Of a stretch of DNA of 64,000 bases, positions 48,250-56,965 are shown one piece after another (positions within the stretch are counted from its first letter, which is position 1; the number at the start of each line of letters is the position of its first letter). This DNA comes from Desulfocurvibacter africanus subsp. africanus DSM 2603 (GTDB taxonomy: Bacteria; Desulfobacterota; Desulfovibrionia; Desulfovibrionales; Desulfovibrionaceae): NCBI RefSeq assembly GCF_000422545.1, contig NZ_AULZ01000015.1, forward strand, positions 58,533 to 122,532. Direction: 5' to 3'. The position numbers were made by a program, and so were the translations under genes. The notes under the pieces were generated by a model. It saw nothing but the letters and a program-made list of their open reading frames with translations. It did no database searches and was not told the origin of the DNA.

Positions 48250-48361
48250 CAGATGCTTATGACTTGGAATCACTGATCGGCGGGGCCGCCTCGCAAGTGA
48301 GCGAAATGCTGTGCGTACTGGCGCGGGTCGGAGCCGCGGCTCCGGCTAATGGTTTGGAGTA
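48250..48361 (+). pseudogene. possible 3' remnant of a GT92-like gene
   Basis: The frame upstream of intact pgpA ends GAAAPANGLE-stop with the TAG 5 nt before the pgpA start. The intact GT92 gene ends AAVAPAKAGE-stop at the same place before the pgpA fragment. The resemblance is short, so this is only a suggestion. Confidence 0.35.
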
Positions 48362-48365
48362 GACC

Positions 48366-48884
48366 ATGGCGGACAGCTCCAAGCTCCAGGCCCGCGTGTT
48401 GCCCATGACCATGTTGGACAAGGCCGCGTACGCCCTGGCCACGCTTTGGCCTCTGGGGCACGCTCCCAAGGCTCCCGGCACCGCGGGCGCGCTGTTCGCT
48501 GCTTTATTAGCGCCCTGGCTGTTCATGCCTTTGCCCACTTGGGGGCGACTGGCGGTGTTGGCCATGGTCTTTGTGCTCGGAGGCCTGGCCGCCACGCGCG
48601 TGGAGCGCGTCACGGGTCGCAAGGATCCGGGTTGCGTGATCGTGGACGAATTGCTCGGCCAGTGGGTAACCTATCTGCCATTCGCTCAGCTCGAATTCTG
48701 GCAGCTGCTCGTGGGATTCTCCCTGTTTCGTCTCTTCGATATCACAAAGCCCTGGCCCGTATGCCGCTCCGAGACGTGCATGCCTGACGGCTTCGGCATC
48801 ATGATCGACGATGCCGTGGCCGCATTGTATGCCGCCGCCTGCCTGTGGCTCGTCGTAAGCCTGGAAGCCTGGCTCTTCATCTGA
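48366..48884 (+). CDS. pgpA: phosphatidylglycerophosphatase A
   Basis: 172 residues with GGAG just before the ATG. ATLWPLGHAPKAPGTAGAL, DPGCVIVDELLGQWVTYL and LFRLFDITKPWPV are the PgpA signatures; the acidic residues of VDE and FDI bind the metal. It dephosphorylates phosphatidylglycerophosphate in the inner membrane. About four hydrophobic segments. A near-identical 5' copy precedes it by 942 bp. Confidence 0.93.
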   Translation: MADSSKLQARVLPMTMLDKAAYALATLWPLGHAPKAPGTAGALFAALLAPWLFMPLPTWGRLAVLAMVFVLGGLAATRVERVTGRKDPGCVIVDELLGQWVTYLPFAQLEFWQLLVGFSLFRLFDITKPWPVCRSETCMPDGFGIMIDDAVAALYAAACLWLVVSLEAWLFI

Positions 48885-48900
48885 TCCGCTGATCCGCAAT

Positions 48901-48934
48901 GAAAAACGCCGCGGATGCTTGGGCATCCGCGGCG
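48901..48934 (-). terminator. terminator of the tol-pal operon
   Basis: CGCCGCGGATGC (48907-48918) pairs perfectly with GCATCCGCGGCG (48923-48934); on the minus strand TTTTTC follows. It serves pal and may also stop pgpA transcripts. Confidence 0.85.
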
Positions 48935-48959
48935 CATGTCTCAACAAGATCTATCGGGC

Positions 48960-49556
48960 TTAGCCGATCTCGAACTCGCAGCGACGGTTCTTGGCGTAAG
49001 CGGCTTCGCTATTGGCCGGGTCGAGGGGATTATCCTCACCGTAGCTGACGATGTTGATGCGGTTGGGGTTGACGCCCATGAGCACGAGGAAATCGAAAGA
49101 TGCGCGGGCGCGACGCTCGCCCAGGGCCAGGTTGTACTCCTCGGTTCCGCGCTCGTCGCAGTAGCCCTTGATGGTCACGCGCGTGTCGGGCATGAGCTTG
49201 AGGGCCTGGGCCTTGCGCTGCAGCACTTCGCGTGCCTTGGAATCGAGCTCGTACGAATCGTAGGCGAAGAACACCAGTTCATTGATGTTCTGCTTGGCCT
49301 GCTGCTCGGCTTGCAGACGCTCCTGCTCGGTCTGGCCAGTCTGGTCATCCTGCAGTTCGCTTCTACGGTAGGCTTCTTCCTCGGCTGCGCGGCGGGCAGC
49401 CTCGTCATCCGTGGGCGTTCCGTCCGTCATTTCGCCCTGGGCCGCGGCGGAAGTCTGGTCGGGCGTGGAGCTGACCTGCTTCTTGGCGCAGCCGAAGCCT
49501 GCCAGCAGGGCCAATACGAAAAGCACTACAATCGTCTTGCGGGTCATAACATTCAT
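48960..49556 (-). CDS. pal: peptidoglycan-associated lipoprotein Pal
   Basis: 198 residues with GGAG before the ATG. Lipobox LAGFGC (Cys about 23), acidic/Gln-rich linker (about 28-90), OmpA domain from about 92 with FFAYDSYEL, TIKGYCDERGTEEYNLALGERRA and NRRCEFEI. It links the outer membrane to peptidoglycan and binds TolB. Last gene of the tol-pal group; repeat copy 7 separates it from tolB. Confidence 0.93.
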   Translation of the reverse strand: MNVMTRKTIVVLFVLALLAGFGCAKKQVSSTPDQTSAAAQGEMTDGTPTDDEAARRAAEEEAYRRSELQDDQTGQTEQERLQAEQQAKQNINELVFFAYDSYELDSKAREVLQRKAQALKLMPDTRVTIKGYCDERGTEEYNLALGERRARASFDFLVLMGVNPNRINIVSYGEDNPLDPANSEAAYAKNRRCEFEIG

Positions 49557-49660
49557 GGCATTCTCCTTTTTTTGCCAATGCCTGGCATTATCCTCGCCAT
49601 GTGCGGCATATCTCGAAACGGAAAAGCGATCTTTCCGATTTCGCCTATTGCAAACCTTCT

Positions 49661-49788
49661 TAAAGCAGATTGCTTTTAAGACGCCCGCTCCGGCGTTGAC
49701 GGCGCAAGTGAATTGCGCCTACGCCTGCGCGGCGGCAAGCCATGCCGACGCATGGCTTGTAGAGCATTTTCAAAAGCAAAATGCTCTA
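49661..49788 (+). repeat. dispersed structured element, copy 7
   Basis: 128 bp, left end TAAAGCAGATTGC. The long hairpin is GCAAGCCATGCC/GCATGGCTTG with the last base changed. It is inserted between tolB and pal, inside the tol-pal gene order. Confidence 0.9.
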
Positions 49789-49900
49789 CAAAAAAGCTCG
49801 TAACCAACTGAATGTCTGGCATGAACATAATGCAATGAATCTCAGCCGGTATAGTGACCACCGAAATTGCTTGCTATAGTTCTAGCGCTCCCTGGCTGCC

Positions 49901-51223
49901 TTAGTTCGGTCCACGAGTCCAGGAAGGCGCGCGTGCTTCGCCTGAGCCTGTCTGCAACATGACCGGCTCGTCGCCATGGCGAGTGGTCAGGTAGAGCTTG
50001 TAAATCCCGCTGCGGCTGGACGAGAAAGCGATGAAATAACCTTCGGGTCCAAAGGACGGCTCCTCGTCGAATCCGGGGCCAAAAGTCACTTGGCGCTCGA
50101 GTCCGGTCCGCAGGTCAATCACGAAGATGCGATGTCCCGCGTCCGTGTCGCGCGAGAAGGCCACGAAATTGCCGTCGGGGCTCATGGTGGGATTGGTGTT
50201 GTACTTGCCCTCATAGGTCACGCGCTGGACCTTCCCCGTGGGAATGTCGAGCACGAAGATGTGCGGGTTGCCGAGGCGGCCGGAGACAAAGGCCATCTTG
50301 CGGCCGGCGCGATCGAAGCTCGGGGAAACGTCGATGGACCAGCTCTTGGCCAGGGGCGTTCCGGTGGGCTTCCAGTCGCGCCCGAGCAGATAGATGTTCG
50401 GCTGTCCCTCGATGTCCAGGGTCACGGCCAGCCGGCCATCGGGCATGTAGGTGGGAGAAATGACCGAGGAGCCAGGCAAATCGACGGTCTGCACCTTGCC
50501 GGTGTCCATATCGGCCATGCCGAGCATGTGCTGGGTCTTGGCCACATGGGTGAAGAGCAGGCGCTTGCCGTCCAGGGACCAGGCAGGGCTGGTGTTCACG
50601 CCGCCCAGGCTGGTGATCTTGCGGGCATTATAGCCCGTGGGGCCGGCCACCCAGATTTCCTTGCCGGATTGATCCTTACGTACAAAGGCCAAACGCGATT
50701 GAAAGAAACCGACTCTGCCGGTCAGGACTTCCATGAGCCGGGAGCAGAAGCTGTCGGCGATATCCGGCATGTGTACGGGCTTGATATCGGCATATTCCTG
50801 GCCGAAAAGCATGGTGCCGGTGAAGGTCTCGTAGACACGGAAAGCCACCGAGGCCTTGCCGTCCGCGCCAGGCGTCCAGGCGGAGGTCGTGAGCAGGTCC
50901 ACGCGGCTGAGCTGAAATCGCTTGAAGTCGATGCCTGGGGCCTTGGGCGCTTCCACCCTGTCGCCGCCGATGACTTCGGTCGAGGCGACCTGGCGCAGGA
51001 AGGGCAGGAAGCGCAGGTTATCGCGAATCTGGGCCTGCATGTCCGCGGCCATGCGCGGCAGGGGTTGACCATTGGTTGCGGGCAGCGGCTGGGCGACCAT
51101 AAGGTTGGTCTTGGTCTGTCCCGGGCCGAATATATCGATGGACAGCTTGCCTTGGGCTTGCGCTGTTGTGGCAGCGAGCAGCAAGGCCAATATCGGCAGT
51201 ACGAGGGCTATCGCTCTTGGCAT
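49901..51223 (-). CDS. tolB: Tol-Pal periplasmic protein TolB
   Basis: 440 residues from ATG 51223, giving a clear signal peptide (1-23, ending AQA). An N-terminal domain (about 30-165) is followed by a six-bladed beta-propeller made of WSLDGKRLLFTH, SPTYMPDGRLAVT, SPSFDRAGRKMAFVS, NPTMSPDGNFVAFS and EPSFGPEGYFIAFS repeats. It binds Pal and TolA. Starts 7 nt after tolA. Confidence 0.93.
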   Translation of the reverse strand: MPRAIALVLPILALLLAATTAQAQGKLSIDIFGPGQTKTNLMVAQPLPATNGQPLPRMAADMQAQIRDNLRFLPFLRQVASTEVIGGDRVEAPKAPGIDFKRFQLSRVDLLTTSAWTPGADGKASVAFRVYETFTGTMLFGQEYADIKPVHMPDIADSFCSRLMEVLTGRVGFFQSRLAFVRKDQSGKEIWVAGPTGYNARKITSLGGVNTSPAWSLDGKRLLFTHVAKTQHMLGMADMDTGKVQTVDLPGSSVISPTYMPDGRLAVTLDIEGQPNIYLLGRDWKPTGTPLAKSWSIDVSPSFDRAGRKMAFVSGRLGNPHIFVLDIPTGKVQRVTYEGKYNTNPTMSPDGNFVAFSRDTDAGHRIFVIDLRTGLERQVTFGPGFDEEPSFGPEGYFIAFSSSRSGIYKLYLTTRHGDEPVMLQTGSGEARAPSWTRGPN

Positions 51224-51230
51224 GAAGGTC

Positions 51231-52088
51231 CTACCCCTTGAGATCTTGGAGGTGGAAAGTAATCTGTATGGTGCGCATGCCCGCGGGCGGCGGGCTGAGT
51301 TTTTTTGTCTCGTCCACGGCCTTGAGCACCGAAGCATCGAAATCAGCCCTGCCCGAGGGCTTCAACAGCTTGAAGGCGGTTATGGTTCCATCGGGCGTCA
51401 CGCTCATTTCCACCGCGGCCGAGAGATTCTGGTTGGTGCCGGCCAAGGGATACCGCCAGTTGGGCTTGATTCGCGCCACGGCGTCCTGGGCATAAACCTG
51501 CTGGCCGGTGCTGGCGCCGACGTTGCCAGCTGCGGTCGCGGCCGCCGGGCTGGAGCCGACTTCCTTCTGAAGCTCAGCCAACTCGCGCTTGAGAACTTCC
51601 TGCGGGCTTGGCTGGGGCTTCTTGGAAGCATCGGTCTTGGCGGCCTTGAGGGCCTCGGCCATAATTTCTTGCGCCGTGGGTTCCTTGGGCTTGGCCTTGG
51701 GTTTGGGGGGAGCCTTACCCGTCTTCTTTGGACTTATCTCGGTGGCCTCGGGCTGCTTAGGCTTGGGCTTGGCTGTGGGCTTGGCTTCGGGCGCGGGCTT
51801 CGCCTCGGGCTTGGGCTGGGGAGCGGGCTGCTCCTTGATGTCCACGGCCTTGGCTTCGGGCGCCGGAGGAGCCTTGGGCGCTTCCGGGGCCTTTGGTTGC
51901 TCCACGGGCACCGGAGGAGCCTTGGGTGCCGGTCCGGGACGCCCCAGGGATACCAAGTCCACATTGTAGACCGGCACGTCCAGGTCCACCCGCACATGCG
52001 TGCCACGCGACATGTACAGAGCCATGCCGAAGAGCGCCACATGGAGAAAGATGGATAACGTAAGGGCCAGGGGCTTCATTTGAACCAT
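51231..52088 (-). CDS. tolA: TolA/TonB-type energy-transducing protein
   Basis: 285 residues. One N-terminal membrane helix (LALTLSIFLHVALFGMALYM), a Pro/Lys/Ala-rich span (about 48-150) that crosses the periplasm, and a TonB-like C-terminal domain (about 195-285, GTITAFKLLKPSGRADFDASVLKAV). In this place it is TolA. An in-frame second ATG lies three codons later. Confidence 0.9.
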   Translation of the reverse strand: MVQMKPLALTLSIFLHVALFGMALYMSRGTHVRVDLDVPVYNVDLVSLGRPGPAPKAPPVPVEQPKAPEAPKAPPAPEAKAVDIKEQPAPQPKPEAKPAPEAKPTAKPKPKQPEATEISPKKTGKAPPKPKAKPKEPTAQEIMAEALKAAKTDASKKPQPSPQEVLKRELAELQKEVGSSPAAATAAGNVGASTGQQVYAQDAVARIKPNWRYPLAGTNQNLSAAVEMSVTPDGTITAFKLLKPSGRADFDASVLKAVDETKKLSPPPAGMRTIQITFHLQDLKG

Positions 52089-52100
52089 ATGCAGCAGGCG

Positions 52101-52523
52101 CTACTTGCGCTTCTTACCCTTGGTCTCGGGCTCCTCGGCCACCATGCCGAGCTTGTCGATGCCCGCGGCCTTGATCTCGCCCATGACGCGTACAACGCTG
52201 CCGTATGGCACCTGTGCGTCGGCCTTGAGGTAGAGCGCCTTCTTCTGTTTGGCCACCAGGCTTTCCAAACGGTCCTTGAGTTCCTCCATCTTGACCTCGT
52301 ACTCCTCGATGAACACGCGGCCGGTCTTGTCGATGCTCAGCACGAGGTGCTCGCTATCCGTGGGCAGAGCCGCCACGGTCCTGGTCTGGGGCAGCTCCAC
52401 CTCAACGCCCTGGGTCATGAGCGGGGCAGTGACGAAGACGATGCACAAGAGCACCATCATGACGTCCACCAGGGGCGTGATGTTGATGCCTGGAATGCTG
52501 CGGCGGCTGTTGCGGTTGTCCAT
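52101..52523 (-). CDS. tolR: TolR/ExbD-type proton-channel subunit
   Basis: 140 residues with GGAGG before the ATG. One membrane helix (INITPLVDVMMVLLCIVFVTAPL) with the essential Asp of PLVD, then a periplasmic domain. With TolQ it uses the proton gradient to drive TolA. Confidence 0.92.
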   Translation of the reverse strand: MDNRNSRRSIPGINITPLVDVMMVLLCIVFVTAPLMTQGVEVELPQTRTVAALPTDSEHLVLSIDKTGRVFIEEYEVKMEELKDRLESLVAKQKKALYLKADAQVPYGSVVRVMGEIKAAGIDKLGMVAEEPETKGKKRK

Positions 52524-52541
52524 GGCTGTACCCTCCGCGGG

Positions 52542-53231
52542 CTAGTCGCTCTCGGCGACGATCCAGGGCATCTCGCGCTGGATGCGGTTCAGGAAGATGC
52601 CCGCGAAGTTGACCAGTTCGGTCTCGATCTTGGACAGCAGCCCCTGGATGGCGTTGTAGGCGATGGTCGAGGGAATGGCTACGGCCAGGCCGAATGCCGT
52701 GGCAATGAGGGCCTCGGCCATGCCGGGGGCCACGGCCGAGATGGCGGCGGACTTGAGCGTGGCGATGCTCTGGAAAGCCACGATAATGCCCCAGACCGTG
52801 CCCAGCAGGCCGATGTAGGGAGTCGCGTTGGCGCAGGTACCCAGGAAGGACATCTGGCTGTCCATTGCGCTCATTTCAGAAGCCACGGCCTGGCGCAGGG
52901 CGCGACGCATGTTGTCCTTGGCCAGCCGGGCCTTGACCTTGACCTCGGTCTTGGAAGCCTCGATGCGCTTGAGTTCGCGCACTGCGTTGTGGGCGATGCG
53001 GTAGAGGCTGGAGGAGGAGTCCTTGCCCAGGGCATGCATGGCCGAGGCCATGTCGCGAGCGTCCTGAAAGGCGCGCTGCTCGGCCAGGATGGCCTTCTTG
53101 GCCCGATTCAGGGTCATGAGCTTGAAGATGATGACGTACCAGCTCCCCAGGGACATGAGAACGAGTACGAACAGGACCGTAAGTCCCACCAGCGAGGCGC
53201 CGCCGAGGATGCCTCCCAGAAAGCCGTCCAT
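52542..53231 (-). CDS. tolQ: TolQ/ExbB-type proton-channel subunit
   Basis: 229 residues with AAGGAG before the ATG. Three membrane helices: near 12-35, about 130-155 (TPYIGLLGTVWGIIVAF) and about 165-190 (GMAEALIATAFGLAVAIPSTIAYN), the family signature. Promoter-proximal gene of tolQ-R-A-B-[element]-pal. Confidence 0.92.
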   Translation of the reverse strand: MDGFLGGILGGASLVGLTVLFVLVLMSLGSWYVIIFKLMTLNRAKKAILAEQRAFQDARDMASAMHALGKDSSSSLYRIAHNAVRELKRIEASKTEVKVKARLAKDNMRRALRQAVASEMSAMDSQMSFLGTCANATPYIGLLGTVWGIIVAFQSIATLKSAAISAVAPGMAEALIATAFGLAVAIPSTIAYNAIQGLLSKIETELVNFAGIFLNRIQREMPWIVAESD

Positions 53232-53306
53232 GGATCACTCCTTGCGCAAATGCGGCCTGTGCCGCACGTGGTCGTTCAGTATCGCGAATTGTGTTGTCGC
53301 GCGCTT

Positions 53307-54086
53307 CTATGAAATCGCTGGCGCGTGTGGTTTCAGTATTCTGCGGGCGAGTTCAGGCAGGACCCTTTCGGCGGGAGCGTCGATGCGCACATCGGATAAA
53401 CGTCCATAAGCCGTGGGACCGAGGTTGATTTCTATGACTCGGCCGCCCATGGCCTTGATTCTATATGGAAAAACGCTAAAAGGTGCAACCTCGCCGCTCG
53501 TGCCCACGATAATTGCCAGGTCGGCCCGCGCCACCAGCCTCTCGGCCTCCTGCATGGCCTGCTCGGGGATGGCCTCTCCGAAGAAGACCACCTCCGGCCG
53601 GATGACCCCGCCGCAATGAGCACAGGTCCAGGGGATGTCCGCCCTGGTCAGCTTCGCCACTCGCCCGACGTCGCCAGCAGCCCGACAGCTATTGCAATAA
53701 AAGGACCGGCAATGTCCATGGAATTCCACGACGCGCTTGGAGCCGGCTCGCTGGTGCAGGCTGTCGATATTCTGTGTGATGATTGCCTGCAGGCAGCCTG
53801 CGCGCTCCAATTCGGCCAAGGCTTCGTGTGCAGGATTCGGAACCGCGCGAACGAAAACTTGCACGGCTTCCAACAAAAATTGCCACACCCCCAAGGGGTT
53901 GCGGCGCAGAGCCTTGTCCGTGGCGACCTCCATGGGGTCGAAGCGGGACCACAAGCCGCCTGGGCTGCGAAAATCCGGGATGCCGCTGGCCACGGAGATG
54001 CCCGCGCCCGTTAGGGCCACGGGGAAAACAGCCCGGCTCCAGATTTCGGCTGCGGCGTCGATGGCCTCAAGAATCGTTCTGTCCAT
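53307..54086 (-). CDS. NAD-dependent protein deacylase (sirtuin)
   Basis: 259 residues from ATG 54086 (AAGG upstream); a longer frame only translates repeat copy 8. Sir2 motifs: GAGIS (27-31), TQNIDSLH (104-111), catalytic H123, and zinc ligands C131, C134, C155, C158. It removes acyl groups from lysines with NAD. Repeat copy 8 lies 49 nt upstream of its start. Confidence 0.9.
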   Translation of the reverse strand: MDRTILEAIDAAAEIWSRAVFPVALTGAGISVASGIPDFRSPGGLWSRFDPMEVATDKALRRNPLGVWQFLLEAVQVFVRAVPNPAHEALAELERAGCLQAIITQNIDSLHQRAGSKRVVEFHGHCRSFYCNSCRAAGDVGRVAKLTRADIPWTCAHCGGVIRPEVVFFGEAIPEQAMQEAERLVARADLAIIVGTSGEVAPFSVFPYRIKAMGGRVIEINLGPTAYGRLSDVRIDAPAERVLPELARRILKPHAPAIS

Positions 54087-54134
54087 GGAGTATCCTTGGA
54101 CCGACGTAGAAGGGATCGACTGGCAAGAGCAGTC

Positions 54135-54262
54135 TAAAGCATTTTGCATTTCAGACGCTCCCTTCGGCGTTGACGGCGGAATTACATTCCGCCTACGCCT
54201 GCGGGGCGGCAAGCCATGCCGACGCATGGCTTGCAGAGCATTTTCAAAAGCAAAATGCTCTA
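54135..54262 (+). repeat. dispersed structured element, copy 8 (divergent)
   Basis: 128 bp. The left part is changed (TAAAGCATTTTGCATTTC), and the second hairpin reads GGCGGAA/TTCCGCC where other copies have GGCGCAA/TTGCGCC: a paired substitution. Its right end on the minus strand reads TAGAGCATTTTGC and gives the stop codon of the PHP gene. Confidence 0.9.
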
Positions 54263-54913
54263 ACGGGCTCGCGCCACCTGGGCCAGCCGGGCCGAGTTTT
54301 CCTCGGCGCGGCGGTATTCATCCAGGGACAGGCCCGCGCCCAGGGCGATCTTCTTGCGCATTTCCCGCGACACGAGATCACCTGGCTCATGGGCGTCGTT
54401 GTCGATGACCAACAGGGCTCCGGCCTCGCGGGCCAGCACGGCCACATGGCCATTGGTCAGACTGTGGCCCTTGCGGGTGGTGATTTCCAGGTGCACCCCG
54501 CGTTCGGCGGCCAGGGCTGCCTCCTGGGGCGTGATGAGCCCCGGGTGGGCCAGCACGTCGCAGCCGCCCTCGATGGCCGCCAGGTTGGTGCCGGTAGCCA
54601 CGGGCTCCACGATGGTCTCGCCGTGGACCACCACGAGCTGCGCGCCCAGGGCCCGCGCCTCCTGAATCATGTCCGGGATGAGGCCGGGCGGCACGTGGGT
54701 GATCTCCACGCCCAGGAGAATGTCCAGGTCCATGAGCGGGCCGTATTGGCGGGTCATCTTCTTCAGGCCGTCGATGACCATGCCCATGGTGCTGGCGTCC
54801 ACGTGGTCGGTGATGGCGATGCCGCGATAGCCGGCAGTGCGGGCCCGCCGAGCCAGCTCAGCGGGAATGAGCACGCCGTCGCTGAAGATGGAGTGTGTGT
54901 GCAGGTCGAACAT
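54260..54913 (-). CDS. PHP-domain metal-dependent phosphoesterase
   Basis: 217 residues from ATG 54913, which gives the typical MFDLHTHSIFSDG start (H5, H7). Other metal ligands: ITDHVD, ILLGVEITH, VVHGE, DVLAHPG and IDNDAHEP. PHP enzymes include histidinol-phosphate phosphatases and nucleases; the substrate is not evident. A longer start at 54964 is possible. The stop TAG at 54260-54262 is the end of repeat copy 8. Confidence 0.85.
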   Translation of the reverse strand: MFDLHTHSIFSDGVLIPAELARRARTAGYRGIAITDHVDASTMGMVIDGLKKMTRQYGPLMDLDILLGVEITHVPPGLIPDMIQEARALGAQLVVVHGETIVEPVATGTNLAAIEGGCDVLAHPGLITPQEAALAAERGVHLEITTRKGHSLTNGHVAVLAREAGALLVIDNDAHEPGDLVSREMRKKIALGAGLSLDEYRRAEENSARLAQVARAR

Positions 54914-55057
54914 GAGTTTTTGGCGTGTCCGTGGGGTACGAGTTTCGTTGTGGATCTGGTCCATGCGGACCGTGCCGGCGATCAGGTGAGAAATTAAATA
55001 TAGTTTGCCGCGCGTGTCCAGAGCACATGCCGACGGAAGGGGGACTCCGAATCAGGA

Positions 55058-55552
55058 CTACATCTTGTACTTGTCCCCAGGCGAGAAGCCTTCGAGCATC
55101 TCGGTCCACTTGTCGGATTCCTCATCCTTGAGCACGGGCTTGCCCAAGGCCGTGTCATCCACCGAGGCCTCGTCCAGCACGGCCTGGGCCACGCGAATGG
55201 GCGCCTCGGCACGCAGGGCAAGGGCGATGGCGTCGCTGGGCCGGGCATCCACCCTGCGCTGCACTTCGCCGATGCGCATCTCCACTTCGGCGTAGTAGGT
55301 GCCTTCCTCCAGCTTGACCACCTCGACCGCCGTGACCTTGGCCCCGGCGGTGTCGATGCAGGAGAGCATGAGGTCATGAGTCATGGGCCGGGGCAGCTTG
55401 ACCTCGTTGAGAGCCAGGGAAATGGCCATGGCCTCCATGGCGCCGATCCAGATAGGCAGTATGGCCTTCTCCTCCAGATCCTTGAGCACCAGGACCGGCA
55501 CTTGCGAGTTTTCATCCACCGCCAAACCGAAGACCTTCATTTCTATCATCAT
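55058..55552 (-). CDS. bifunctional nuclease family protein (DUF151)
   Basis: 164 residues. Its ATG overlaps the miaB stop (ATGA), so it is translationally coupled. MKVFGLAVDENSQVPVLVLKD, LPIWIGAMEAMAISLALNEVKLPRPMTHDLM and RPSDAIALALRAEAPI are the family blocks. The fold is reported to have nuclease activity in related proteins, without clear biological role here. GGAAGG upstream supports the start. Confidence 0.88.
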   Translation of the reverse strand: MMIEMKVFGLAVDENSQVPVLVLKDLEEKAILPIWIGAMEAMAISLALNEVKLPRPMTHDLMLSCIDTAGAKVTAVEVVKLEEGTYYAEVEMRIGEVQRRVDARPSDAIALALRAEAPIRVAQAVLDEASVDDTALGKPVLKDEESDKWTEMLEGFSPGDKYKM

Positions 55553-56886
55553 GGCGTACCTTCCATCTCCCCAAGCAGGGAGTGTTTTCGAGCCAATGAT
55601 ATTCTTACCGTAGCCAGCGCCCCTGTCAAATCTGGGCCGCCGTCGATGACAGGAATATCCACCACCCGGCCGCCCGGCTCGCGGCCACGCCAGGACAGGC
55701 CGCCTTCGTCCTGGCGCTTGCTGAGCTCCTCCAGCAGAACGCTGACGCGCCGTCCCTCCTGAGCCTGAAGGTCCTCGGCCGTGAGTTCCGCCTGTCGCGC
55801 CTGGAAGCTGGCCAACCGCTCGGCTTTGACCTCCTCCGGCACCTTGAAGGCCATGCGCTCTGCCGCGACTCCCGGCCGGTCCGAATACTTGAAGGAGAAG
55901 CTCCGCTCGAAGCGCACCTCTTCCAGCGCGTCCATGGTAGCACGGAAGTCCTGCTCGGTCTCGCCCGGAAATCCAACGATGATGTCCGTGGTCAAGACCA
56001 TGCCCGGCCGCGCCTGACGCAGCCGGCGCACGATGTCCAGGTAGCGCGCCCGGTCGTACTTGCGGCCCATGCGCGCCAGCACCGCGTCGGAGCCCGACTG
56101 CATGGGCAGGTGCAGGCAAGGGCAGAGCTGTTCCAGCTCGCCGAAAGCGGCCACGACCTCGGGCGCGATGTCCTTGGGGTGCGAAGTGACGAAGCGCAGG
56201 CGCGCCAGGCCGGGCAAGACGGCCACCCGGCGCAGGAGCTGCGTGAAGCTCAGGCCGTCGCCGCCGGCGTCCTGGCCATAGCTGTTCACGTTCTGGCCCA
56301 GCAGGGTGATTTCCCGCGCACCCCTGGCAATGAGGCTCTCGCACTCGGCGATGATGGAGGCACTGGTGCGTGATTTCTGACGGCCGCGCACGTAGGGCAC
56401 GATGCAGTAGGCGCAGAAATTGTTGCAGCCCTGCATGATGGTCACGAAGGCCGAGGGGCTTACGGAAGCATCGGGAAAGTCCTGCCCGCGTTCCACATAC
56501 TCCTCGCTGAAGTCCAGCAGGCTCAGGCGCAGGCGCGGCGTGCTGGCCAGCCGCTCCAGGGCCTGTGGCACTCCGGCCACGCCGTCGGTGCCGAAGACCA
56601 GGCGCACGAAGGGGAAGCGGTTCCAGAAGCCCGCGCCGATCTGCTGGGCCACGCAGCCGCCCACGGCCACGAACGCTCCTGTCTCGCGCACGATGGAGGC
56701 CAGCCGGCCCAGCAGGCTGTAGACCTTCTGCTCGGGCTTGTCGCGTACGCTGCACGTATTGATGATGATGACATCGGCCTGCTCGTCCGTGGTCTCCTGC
56801 CAACCCCGCGAGCGCAGGGCGCGGGAAAGCCACTGCGAGTCGCCCACGTTCATCTGGCAACCAAAGGTAAGGATGTGAAAATTCAT
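55549..56886 (-). CDS. miaB: tRNA-2-methylthio-N6-dimethylallyladenosine synthase MiaB
   Basis: 445 residues from ATG 56886; two upstream in-frame ATGs are possible and the Shine-Dalgarno is weak. MTTase domain cysteines C10, C45, C78; radical-SAM C154-x3-C158-x2-C161 (CNNFCAYC); TRAM domain in the last 70 residues. FGCQMN, not the RimO pattern, assigns MiaB. It adds a methylthio group to A37 of tRNAs reading U-starting codons. Confidence 0.93.
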   Translation of the reverse strand: MNFHILTFGCQMNVGDSQWLSRALRSRGWQETTDEQADVIIINTCSVRDKPEQKVYSLLGRLASIVRETGAFVAVGGCVAQQIGAGFWNRFPFVRLVFGTDGVAGVPQALERLASTPRLRLSLLDFSEEYVERGQDFPDASVSPSAFVTIMQGCNNFCAYCIVPYVRGRQKSRTSASIIAECESLIARGAREITLLGQNVNSYGQDAGGDGLSFTQLLRRVAVLPGLARLRFVTSHPKDIAPEVVAAFGELEQLCPCLHLPMQSGSDAVLARMGRKYDRARYLDIVRRLRQARPGMVLTTDIIVGFPGETEQDFRATMDALEEVRFERSFSFKYSDRPGVAAERMAFKVPEEVKAERLASFQARQAELTAEDLQAQEGRRVSVLLEELSKRQDEGGLSWRGREPGGRVVDIPVIDGGPDLTGALATVRISLARKHSLLGEMEGTP

Positions 56887-56965
56887 GCGCGGGATATAAT
56901 GCATGCCTTGCACCCGGTAAACCCCGGATGCCCCGGATAATCCGGGCGGAGGCAATCCGGACGGC

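Noticed and set aside
55582..56860. Long minus-strand frame extending upstream of the bifunctional nuclease
   Set aside because: It is out of frame within miaB and translates to Ala/Arg/Gly-rich nonsense; the nuclease start is the ATGA overlap at 55552.
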